Source: Acinetobacter bohemicus ANC 3994 (GTDB lineage Bacteria > Pseudomonadota > Gammaproteobacteria > Pseudomonadales > Moraxellaceae). Taken from it: DNA of 64,000 nucleotides. This document shows, one piece after another, positions 43,751-50,881 of this stretch. Where the stretch lies: assembly GCF_000367925.1 (NCBI RefSeq), contig NZ_KB849175.1, positions 397,395-461,394 on the forward strand, written 5' to 3'. Both the position numbers and the translations under genes were made by a program. Under the pieces are notes generated by a model. That model had not been told where the DNA came from, searched no databases, and saw nothing but the letters and a program-made list of their open reading frames with translations. Position 1 is the stretch's first letter, and the number at the start of each line of letters is the position of its first letter.

Positions 43751-44926
43751 ATGAAAATCTTTTGGTTTATTCCTACCCATGGTGATAGTCGTTACTTAGG
43801 AACCAGTAAAGGTGCACGCCAAGTTGATCATGCCTATATGAAACAAATTGCGGTCGCGGCAGATCACTTGGGCTATGAAGGGGTACTTATTCCAACAGGT
43901 CGTTCATGTGAAGATCCATGGATTACTGCCGCAAGTTTAATTGATGCCACCAAAAATTTGAAATTTCTCGTTGCATTACGCCCGGGAGTAACAACACCTG
44001 CACTGGCTGCACGTATGGCTTCAACTTTTGACCGTCTATCGAATGGTCGAGTATTACTCAATCTGGTGACAGGCGGTGATGAGCAAGAACTCAAAGGCGA
44101 TGGGGTCTATGAAGACCATGCAACACGCTATCAAACCGCTGCTGAATACACCAAAATTTGGCGTGAAATTTTAACCCGTTCACATACAGGTGAATCCTTT
44201 ACTTTCCACGGCGAACGCTTACAAGTCGATAATGCAAAACTCCTTTATCCACCTGTACAAAAGCCGTACCCACCTCTTTGGTTCGGTGGTTCTTCTGATG
44301 CAGCCCTTGAACTTGCTGCGGAACAAGTCGATACCTATTTAACTTGGGGTGAACCGCCTGCTGCGGTAAAAGAAAAAGTAGAAACCATGCGTGCCAAAGC
44401 GGCAGCTCGTGGCCGAACGTTAAATTACGGTATTCGCTTACACGTGATTGTACGGGAAACCAATCAACAAGCATGGGCAGCAGCTGAAGAACTGATCCAA
44501 TATGTCGATGATGCCACCATTGCCGCCGCACAGAAAAAATTCAAGCAAATGGACTCCGTGGGCCAACGTCGCATGGCTGAATTACATAATGGCGATCGGA
44601 CTAAACTTGAAGTGTCACCTAACCTTTGGGCGGGTGTCGGCTTAGTCCGTGGTGGTGCCGGTACAGCACTGGTTGGAGATCCAGAAACTGTCGCTGCACG
44701 TATTCAGGAATATGCCGATTTAGGTATCGATACCTTCATCTTCTCGGGCTATCCTCATTTAGAGGAATCCATTCGCTTTGCCGAATTAGTGTTCCCACTG
44801 CTTCCATTAGAAACACGTCAAAAATTAGCGCAACCAAATTTAACAGGGCCATTTGGGGAAATCGTAGCGAATAACTATGTTCCCGATGAAGCCCAAAAAG
44901 CAGTCAAAACTAAGGAGCCGGCTTAA
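43751..44926 (+). CDS. ssuD: FMNH2-dependent alkanesulfonate monooxygenase
   Basis: Cleaves alkanesulfonates to sulfite and aldehyde with reduced flavin. The 391-residue luciferase-like monooxygenase starts MKIFWFIPTHGDSRYLG and includes DHLGYEGVLIPTGRSCEDPWI, LRPGVTTPALAARMASTFDRLSNGR and NLVTGGDEQELKGDGV. The family Cys and His near residue 55 and 228 regions are present (GRSCEDPW; RLHVIVRETN). The gene sits between ssuA and ssuC; its stop overlaps the ssuC start by one base. A dedicated SsuE flavin reductase is not in the operon. Confidence 0.95.
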   Translation: MKIFWFIPTHGDSRYLGTSKGARQVDHAYMKQIAVAADHLGYEGVLIPTGRSCEDPWITAASLIDATKNLKFLVALRPGVTTPALAARMASTFDRLSNGRVLLNLVTGGDEQELKGDGVYEDHATRYQTAAEYTKIWREILTRSHTGESFTFHGERLQVDNAKLLYPPVQKPYPPLWFGGSSDAALELAAEQVDTYLTWGEPPAAVKEKVETMRAKAAARGRTLNYGIRLHVIVRETNQQAWAAAEELIQYVDDATIAAAQKKFKQMDSVGQRRMAELHNGDRTKLEVSPNLWAGVGLVRGGAGTALVGDPETVAARIQEYADLGIDTFIFSGYPHLEESIRFAELVFPLLPLETRQKLAQPNLTGPFGEIVANNYVPDEAQKAVKTKEPA

Positions 44927-45741
44927 TGAGCAAAAGCATTTCTGCCGAAGCTTTGGTAAAAACTAAGGTTTCACGTGGAACAGCATTTGGGCAGCGTTTG
45001 CTGCCTTGGTTGTTCCCCATCGTTCTGATCTTGATTTGGCAAATCGCGTCAAGCACTGGACTTTTAGCCAGCCGGATTCTGCCTGCACCGAGTGCTGTCG
45101 TGACTGCATTTTGGCAGCTATTGATCAGCGGCGAACTTTGGCAACATGTCAAAGTCAGTGCTGGACGTGCCCTACTGGGTTTACTGGTGGGCGGTGGTCT
45201 GGGTTTACTGCTAGGTCTACTCAATGGCTCATCTAAACTGGCATCGACGCTACTCGATACCACCTTGCAAATGATCCGTAACATTCCGGCCTTGGCTTTA
45301 ATTCCTTTGGTCATTTTATGGTTTGGAATTGATGAATCAGCAAAATTATTTCTCGTGGCGATTGGGGTATTTTTTCCAATTTATATTAATACCTATCACG
45401 GGATTCGTTCAGTCGATCCACAATTGATTGAAATGGGTAAAAGCTACGGACTGACACGCTGGCAGTTGTATAAAGACATTATTTTACCGGGTGCAATGCC
45501 GTCCATTTTAGTGGGCTTACGTTTTTCACTGGGTTTGGTTTGGGTATTGCTGATTGTGGCAGAAACCATTTCGGCTCAATCGGGCATTGGCTACATGACC
45601 ATGAATGCACGTGAATTTCTACAAACAGATGTGGTACTGGTCGGGATTTTGTTATACGCCCTACTGGGTAAATTAGCGGATGTCTTAGCCGTGACTTTAG
45701 AAAAATATCTATTGCGCTGGCATGCTGGATACCAAAAATAA
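44926..45741 (+). CDS. ssuC: Sulfonate ABC transporter, permease
   Basis: A 271-residue inner-membrane permease with six predicted helices. The first is LLPWLFPIVLILIWQIAS and the last lies near the C-terminus. The binding-protein-dependent permease loop (EAA-like) reads EMGKSYGLTRWQLYKDIILPGAMPSILVGLR (about residues 165-195). The region ALIPLVILWFGIDESAKLFLV is typical for SsuC. It overlaps the ssuD stop by one base, and the ATPase gene follows 10 bases after its stop. Confidence 0.93.
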   Translation: MSKSISAEALVKTKVSRGTAFGQRLLPWLFPIVLILIWQIASSTGLLASRILPAPSAVVTAFWQLLISGELWQHVKVSAGRALLGLLVGGGLGLLLGLLNGSSKLASTLLDTTLQMIRNIPALALIPLVILWFGIDESAKLFLVAIGVFFPIYINTYHGIRSVDPQLIEMGKSYGLTRWQLYKDIILPGAMPSILVGLRFSLGLVWVLLIVAETISAQSGIGYMTMNAREFLQTDVVLVGILLYALLGKLADVLAVTLEKYLLRWHAGYQK

Positions 45742-45751
45742 GGAATGGGTC

Positions 45752-46561
45752 ATGACTGATTTAAGCATAGGGCGCCATGTCGCTGAAGAGACTAAGGCAC
45801 CGCAATATCCTGTCACTAGCGACATCAATCCAAGCGCTGTGGTCGGTGCAGAAATTTTGATTGAGCAACTCTATAAATTTTACGGTGAAGTCAGCGTTTT
45901 AGAAGATTTAGACCTGCATATTCAACCGGGAGAATTCCTTGCCATTGTCGGGCGTAGTGGTTGTGGTAAAAGTACTTTACTGCGCCTGATTGCCGATTTA
46001 GAACAACCAAGTTATGGTGAAATCAAGTTTAAATCGGCTCGTCACATCCGTGAAGGCATTACCAGCGATGATATTCGAGTCATGTTCCAAGACCCACGAC
46101 TGTTACCATGGCGCAGCATTGAACAAAATGTACAACTCGGTTTAGCCAAAGAACAGCAAAGCAATGCCTCCACCCTTTTAGAAAAAGTCGGACTAAAAGA
46201 TAAAGCTGCATTGTGGCCTTCGCAACTTTCAGGTGGACAACGTCAGCGTACCGCGTTGGCACGTGCACTGTCACACAAGCCGCGTATTTTATTACTCGAT
46301 GAACCTTTAGGTGCACTAGATGCACTGACGCGTTTAGACATGCAGGCACTGATTGAAAAACTATGGCGTGAACAGGGTTTTACCGCTATTTTGGTCACGC
46401 ATGATGTCAGTGAGGCCGTACAGTTGGCCGATCGCATTATCCTGCTCGATAAAGGCCATATTGCTCAACAATTTAAAGTGGATTTAGTGCGACCACGAAA
46501 AAAAGATTATGCGTTTAGCGAATTAGAGCAACAAGTTTTAAATGCCGTATTGGCAACCTAA
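45752..46561 (+). CDS. ssuB: Sulfonate ABC transporter, ATPase
   Basis: The 269-residue ATPase for SsuAC. Walker A is GRSGCGKST, the Q-loop lies in IRVMFQDPRLLPWR, the ABC signature is LSGGQRQRTALARAL, and Walker B is ILLLDEPLGALD with the switch His in LVTHDVSEAVQLADR. An N-terminal 40-residue extension precedes the ABC domain. The ATG at 45752 follows AAGGAATGGG; an in-frame ATG 30 bases earlier overlaps ssuC and is less likely. It is the last gene of the operon. Confidence 0.94.
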   Translation: MTDLSIGRHVAEETKAPQYPVTSDINPSAVVGAEILIEQLYKFYGEVSVLEDLDLHIQPGEFLAIVGRSGCGKSTLLRLIADLEQPSYGEIKFKSARHIREGITSDDIRVMFQDPRLLPWRSIEQNVQLGLAKEQQSNASTLLEKVGLKDKAALWPSQLSGGQRQRTALARALSHKPRILLLDEPLGALDALTRLDMQALIEKLWREQGFTAILVTHDVSEAVQLADRIILLDKGHIAQQFKVDLVRPRKKDYAFSELEQQVLNAVLAT

Positions 46562-46926
46562 TGTCTTAGCTATGAAATGAGCACATTACTCTGGTTTAGT
46601 TTGGGCTCATTTCATCATTCTGTTGTCTAAATGTAAGCTGATTTTTGAGTCATTTTAATCATTCATGCAACAGCTAGCGGCTTAAATACCAGACATTGCA
46701 AAATAGAAAAATTCAATCTTATTGAAAGTTTTAATAAATATTGATTAATTTATTCCATTTGGTCTTTTTCAGGATAGTTTTACATTGCTCAAAAACTGAA
46801 TGCTTTAATCGCCAATCTAAAAAATAAATCACCAATATTCATCAAATTAAAACTTTTGCCTGTGCACAAATCTGACGATTTGCCGTACAATTTAAGATTC
46901 CAATTTTGATTATTTTCACATTGCCG
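46562..46926. other. Intergenic region ssuB / RutR-like gene
   Basis: About 365 bases without a gene. ATGAAATGAGC and GCTCATTTCAT (46572-46615) form an 11-bp inverted repeat with a 22-base loop, a possible weak end of the ssu transcript. The rest is AT-rich and I see nothing clear in it. Confidence 0.4.
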
Positions 46927-47541
46927 ATGGAACAAAAAAAGAGTACTCAAAAACGACATCAACTGCTGAATGCAGCACTCGATGTATTTTCCCTTTATGG
47001 TTTTAATGGGGCAAGCTTAGACGAAATTGCTCAAATTGCTGAAATGCATAAATCTAATATTTTCTATTACTATGAAAATAAAGAAGCGCTGTATGTTGAA
47101 GTGCTGACCACGGTATTACAGAAGTGGCTTTCTCCACTGCAAATGCTGGAAACCGACCTCGAACCTGAAGAAGCAATCAGCAATTATTTATTGCAAAAAA
47201 TTGAGGTTTCTCGTACCCAACCGAAAGCGTCTCGATTGTTTGCTTTGGAAGTGATTCAAGGTGCGCCGCATATTTTGCCTATTTTAAAAGGTCCCTTAAA
47301 AAAATTGGTGAAACGTAAAGCCAAAGTCATTGCTTTGTGGCAAGAACAAGGAAAAATTGCCAAGGAAATTGATCCTGAGCTGTTAATCCTGAATATTTGG
47401 GCCATCACACAAAACTATGCGGATTTTGCCACCCAAATGGAAATGGTGACAGGCAAAACTTTACGTAACCGCAGTATGCAGCAACGAATTATTCAACATA
47501 CGGTGCATATGATGTTATATGGCGTTATTCCTCGTGCATAA
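46927..47541 (+). CDS. TetR-family regulator, RutR-like
   Basis: A 204-residue TetR-type regulator. The helix-turn-helix region (about residues 10-55) reads HQLLNAALDVFSLYGFNGASLDEIAQIAEMHKSNIFYYYENKEALY. The C-terminal part (PLQMLE, QPKASRLFALEVIQGAPHIL, NIWAITQNYADFATQMEMVTGKTL) resembles RutR (YcdC), which senses uracil in E. coli. No rut pyrimidine-degradation genes are next to it, so its ligand is open. The ATG at 46927 is preferred over an upstream TTG. The next gene, a nucleosidase, is convergent. Confidence 0.82.
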   Translation: MEQKKSTQKRHQLLNAALDVFSLYGFNGASLDEIAQIAEMHKSNIFYYYENKEALYVEVLTTVLQKWLSPLQMLETDLEPEEAISNYLLQKIEVSRTQPKASRLFALEVIQGAPHILPILKGPLKKLVKRKAKVIALWQEQGKIAKEIDPELLILNIWAITQNYADFATQMEMVTGKTLRNRSMQQRIIQHTVHMMLYGVIPRA

Positions 47542-47546
47542 ACCTT

Positions 47547-47598
47547 AAATTATCGTCCGCGATAATTTTGGCATACGACCATAGCCCCTCTATGGTCG
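47547..47598. terminator. Two hairpins between convergent genes
   Basis: AAATTATCG-TCCG-CGATAATTT (47547-47568) and CGACCATAG-CCCCT-CTATGGTCG (47576-47598), directly after the RutR-like stop. The first has a short T stretch and may terminate; the second lacks one. They lie between the regulator and the nucleosidase gene. Confidence 0.5.
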
Positions 47599-47658
47599 CC
47601 AAACTTCCCAATAAATGACTTACTAATAATTTAATAATAAAAACACCCGATTTTCGCT

Positions 47659-48228
47659 TTAAACAAAATGCTTTTGATAAAGTGCCAGTAATTTTTGTGC
47701 GCCCAATAATAAATTTTCTTCCCAATCTAAATGTGCTGTATCATTTGCACCATCGGTAATATATTTGACCGAAATTAAGCGTACATCTAACTTTTTACAC
47801 ACTTTGGCCAAGGCATAACCCTCCATATCGACAAGGTTACACGGCACTTTCGGCAGACCGGTTTCAAAGCTGTCTCCCGTTCCACAAATCCCTTGAGCTA
47901 AATCTCCAAAATGGACATCTAAGGCAATTTCAGCCGGATAATCATGATCCATAGGGGTTACACCCACCTGAAAACCCAGTGGTGAAACATCCATATCACG
48001 TTGTACAAAAGTCATGACTTCAACCAGAGCATGCGCATCAAAATGTGAACTGCCTGCTGTGCCCAAATTTAACAGCGTTTTACAGCCCGTTTTTTGAATC
48101 ACCTCAAAGGCTTTAAATGCCGCATTAACTTTACCGATACCACTGTAATGCACATCAATACCTGCTTGCTCAAACAAGCCTTTCGATTCATTCGGCAATG
48201 CCATAATTAAAGCCAGATCAGAAATCAT
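47659..48228 (-). CDS. MtnN-like purine nucleosidase / phosphorylase family
   Basis: A 189-residue protein of the nucleoside phosphorylase/nucleosidase superfamily. It starts ISDLALIMALPNES, has YSGIGKVNAAFKAFEVIQ and NLGTAGS (family Gly-rich motif), GTGDSF (about 118) and the acid region CNLVDMEGYALAKVC with ISVKYITDGANDTAHLDW. MtnN, which hydrolyses methylthioadenosine and S-adenosylhomocysteine, is the nearest model, but at 189 residues this is shorter than MtnN (about 232), so the substrate is uncertain. Confidence 0.8.
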   Translation of the reverse strand: MISDLALIMALPNESKGLFEQAGIDVHYSGIGKVNAAFKAFEVIQKTGCKTLLNLGTAGSSHFDAHALVEVMTFVQRDMDVSPLGFQVGVTPMDHDYPAEIALDVHFGDLAQGICGTGDSFETGLPKVPCNLVDMEGYALAKVCKKLDVRLISVKYITDGANDTAHLDWEENLLLGAQKLLALYQKHFV

Positions 48229-48376
48229 GTGATGTACTCATGGAAAAAGATAAAAGGTGTGCTCATTAGAAAAGAAAATGTAATTAGGTGCAAATTTTAA
48301 TCCGCTTTTTCAAAGTGGGTTTTTTCTTGAGGAGCTGTGCTTCTACTTATTTTCTTGAAGATATTCACGGCAGCAA

Positions 48377-48440
48377 GCTCTCCTTTAAAAAGGAGGATTT
48401 AGGGGGATTAAAAAATTTAGACTTAACCGCTATTTCCCCC
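48377..48440. repeat. CTCCTTT/AAAGGAG repeat related to 6741-6855
   Basis: CTCCTTT and AAAGGAG (48380-48395) form a 7-bp hairpin followed by ATTTAGGGGGATT and, further on, ATTTCCCCCTTA. The same order of parts (hairpin, AGGGGGATT, inverted counterpart) occurs at 6741-6855, so both are probably diverged members of one dispersed repeat. It lies next to the end of the TDT transporter gene. Confidence 0.5.
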
Positions 48441-48479
48441 TTAGATGATTTATTTATTATTTCCGCAAAGAGAAAAACT

Positions 48480-49610
48480 TTATCTCTGCTCCAAATAGCA
48501 TTTTAAACACGGTGAAAAGAACAAATTGCCACGGTAAAAACCTTGTGCTGTTTTACTCACCACCAACAGCCATAACATCACCAGTATCACGGCCAAAGCA
48601 TAAGCAATCGACTGGATAAAACTGACCTGAATCTGTAGACCCAAATTCAGCACTGCAAGGGTTAATACGCCTAATGGAAAGGTCAGCCCCCACCATCCCA
48701 AGTTAAAGGGTAAATCTGTTTTGGCATGTTTTAATGTGGTTAAAACGGCAATGCCCAACCACCATACGGCAAAGCCTAGTAACAGCATGCTTGCCACAAT
48801 TCCCGCTTGCTGACAAAACACGCCTAAACTTTGCAGATTCACAGCAGCCAATACTTGTGGTGCTTGTGCACCCAGTACCAACAAGGCCAATGCACCTGTC
48901 GCAATCGGGCCCAATGCCAACCAACTGGTGATTGCCAACTCTTTGCTTGGCAATTGATGCAGTGCCAAGCGCAGCATTAAAATGGTTAAAATTGCAAAGG
49001 CAGGCAATACTGAAATGCCCCATAACACATAGCTGCCGACCAAAATGCCCACCGCTTGTTGACCTTCGGCAATGTGTGGCAACAACAAACCACCAGAGGT
49101 TGCCGCAACCTCACAGGCCACAATCGGCAATAGCCAGACTGCTGTCATACTGTGTAATTGATGCTCCTGCCGACTGAACATACAAAATGGCACCAGCCAA
49201 GCAATGGCAACCGCAAGCAAGATATCGACATACCACAACATCTGCGCCAGCTGAATCACCCCATCCCCATATAGGCTAATGCCAAACTTTAATAAGCCAT
49301 TAATAATGGTCGCCAGTGCCATCGGAATGGCACCCAAAAACAAGCTCATACTGGCATGAGAAAAAATCTGTTTCGCTTCAGTCGGATAAATCAGCCAACG
49401 TAACCCATATAAAAGACAAAAGCTTATAAACAATAAAATATTCAGTTGCCATAATGATGCCCCCAATTGCACCATCATGCTGTGGGCAAATGGCAGTTCA
49501 GCTAGAATTAATGCCACAACACCAGTCCCCATGCTGGCAGTAAACCAATTGGGGGTAAATTGGCGCACAATATCTTGCATTTGTTCAAGTTGATAAAATG
49601 GCTTTTTCAT
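48480..49610 (-). CDS. TDT-family transporter (tellurite-resistance/dicarboxylate type)
   Basis: A 376-residue membrane protein with about ten helices. The first helix carries the family signature FTPNWFTASMGTGVVALIL. TDT proteins include fungal malate carriers (Mae1), the sulfite exporter Ssu1 and TehA. The context, about 2 kb from a sulfonate operon that releases sulfite, makes sulfite or another small anion export an attractive guess; it is not shown by the sequence. The ATG at 49610 gives a family-typical N-terminus. Confidence 0.85.
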   Translation of the reverse strand: MKKPFYQLEQMQDIVRQFTPNWFTASMGTGVVALILAELPFAHSMMVQLGASLWQLNILLFISFCLLYGLRWLIYPTEAKQIFSHASMSLFLGAIPMALATIINGLLKFGISLYGDGVIQLAQMLWYVDILLAVAIAWLVPFCMFSRQEHQLHSMTAVWLLPIVACEVAATSGGLLLPHIAEGQQAVGILVGSYVLWGISVLPAFAILTILMLRLALHQLPSKELAITSWLALGPIATGALALLVLGAQAPQVLAAVNLQSLGVFCQQAGIVASMLLLGFAVWWLGIAVLTTLKHAKTDLPFNLGWWGLTFPLGVLTLAVLNLGLQIQVSFIQSIAYALAVILVMLWLLVVSKTAQGFYRGNLFFSPCLKCYLEQR

Positions 49611-49816
49611 CGCAGTTGCTCATCAAAGGCTATATCTGCATTTTACGAGCCTTTTAAAATAAGAAAAATTGATTTATTTTTATTCAATTAATCAATTTAA
49701 TTGATAACAAGCACAATCTTTGATTAATTTTTTTGAGTAAAAACACAACAACAAGACGAACGCTGAAGATTATGGCAATATATAGCCCTGATAATTTTTC
49801 ATTTATTGATTCGCCC

Positions 49817-50818
49817 ATGAAGCTGCTCCGCCTGAATGCTTTAGCGCCCAATTTTCAATTGCCAAAAACTGCCGTCACCATTGGTAATTTTGACGGTGTG
49901 CATTTGGGTCATCAGGCGATGATTGCACAATTAAAAGAACTCGCAGCAGCGCAAAATTTAAAAACCTTGGTGATGATTTTTGAACCGCAACCTTTAGAGT
50001 TCTTTAAAGGCTATGAAGCACCGCCCCGCATTAGCTCATTACGTGAAAAAGTCGAATATCTGACTGAACTGGGTGTCGACTATATTGCCATCGCAAAATT
50101 TGATAATTATTTCCGTAGCTTAAGTGCTGAAGAATTTGCACAAATACTCAAACAAAAACTCAATGCACACAGCCTAGTACTGGGTGATGACTTCCACTTT
50201 GGCAAAAACCGTCAGGGCAACAGCGAATTTCTTCGTCACTATGGCTTTCACGTCACCAATCTAAATACCGTCGAACAAGCGGGTGAACGGGTCAGTTCCA
50301 CCCGTATTCGCCAAACCTTACAAGCCGGTGATTTAACACTCGCCGCACAATTATTGGGTCGTCCATACAGCATCACAGGTCGAGTGCAATATGGCGATCA
50401 AATTGGACGGACGATTAATTTCCCAACCATCAATGTGCGTCTCAACCGTCATAAACCCTGTTTAAATGGTATTTACGGCGTTGAAGTATTATGTGAAACC
50501 GAATCTTTAAAAGATAAAGTCCAAGCCGAGCATCCTGAAAAACTCGGGATTGCAGCTTATGACCCCACTGCACTGTTTGGTGCAGGACATGTTGGTACAC
50601 GGCCAGCCATCAAACAGGAACATCCTGAATGGCGATTAGAAGTACATTTTCCTGATGTTTCTGCTAATCTGTATGGCCTGTTAATGCGGGTGACGTTCTT
50701 AAACTATTTACATGGTGAAAAGGACTACCCTTCGCTTGAAGCATTAAAAGCGGGAATTGATGATGATGTTGAGAAACTGCTTGAGTTTCGACAAAACACG
50801 CCGCATTTTCCCTTTTAA
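49817..50818 (+). CDS. ribF: Bifunctional riboflavin kinase / FAD synthetase
   Basis: Makes FMN from riboflavin and then FAD. The 333-residue protein has an N-terminal FAD-synthetase (nucleotidyltransferase) domain with GNFDGVHLGHQAMI (about residues 20-33) and a C-terminal kinase domain with GRVQYGDQIGRTINFPTINV and the NGIYGVEV region. The frame is open 28 codons upstream, but MKLLRLNAL at 49817 is the family N-terminus. No strong ribosome-binding site precedes it. The order ribF-ileS-lspA-fkpB is widespread in gammaproteobacteria. Confidence 0.94.
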   Translation: MKLLRLNALAPNFQLPKTAVTIGNFDGVHLGHQAMIAQLKELAAAQNLKTLVMIFEPQPLEFFKGYEAPPRISSLREKVEYLTELGVDYIAIAKFDNYFRSLSAEEFAQILKQKLNAHSLVLGDDFHFGKNRQGNSEFLRHYGFHVTNLNTVEQAGERVSSTRIRQTLQAGDLTLAAQLLGRPYSITGRVQYGDQIGRTINFPTINVRLNRHKPCLNGIYGVEVLCETESLKDKVQAEHPEKLGIAAYDPTALFGAGHVGTRPAIKQEHPEWRLEVHFPDVSANLYGLLMRVTFLNYLHGEKDYPSLEALKAGIDDDVEKLLEFRQNTPHFPF

Positions 50819-50881
50819 ATCCCTAATTTTTTACTGTAAAACGCGTCAGCCTAAGCCTGATTAAATTGGAAGACAACTTGC

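Noticed and set aside
49620..49816. FMN riboswitch ahead of ribF
   Set aside because: The leader lacks the conserved GGG-rich FMN-aptamer segments.
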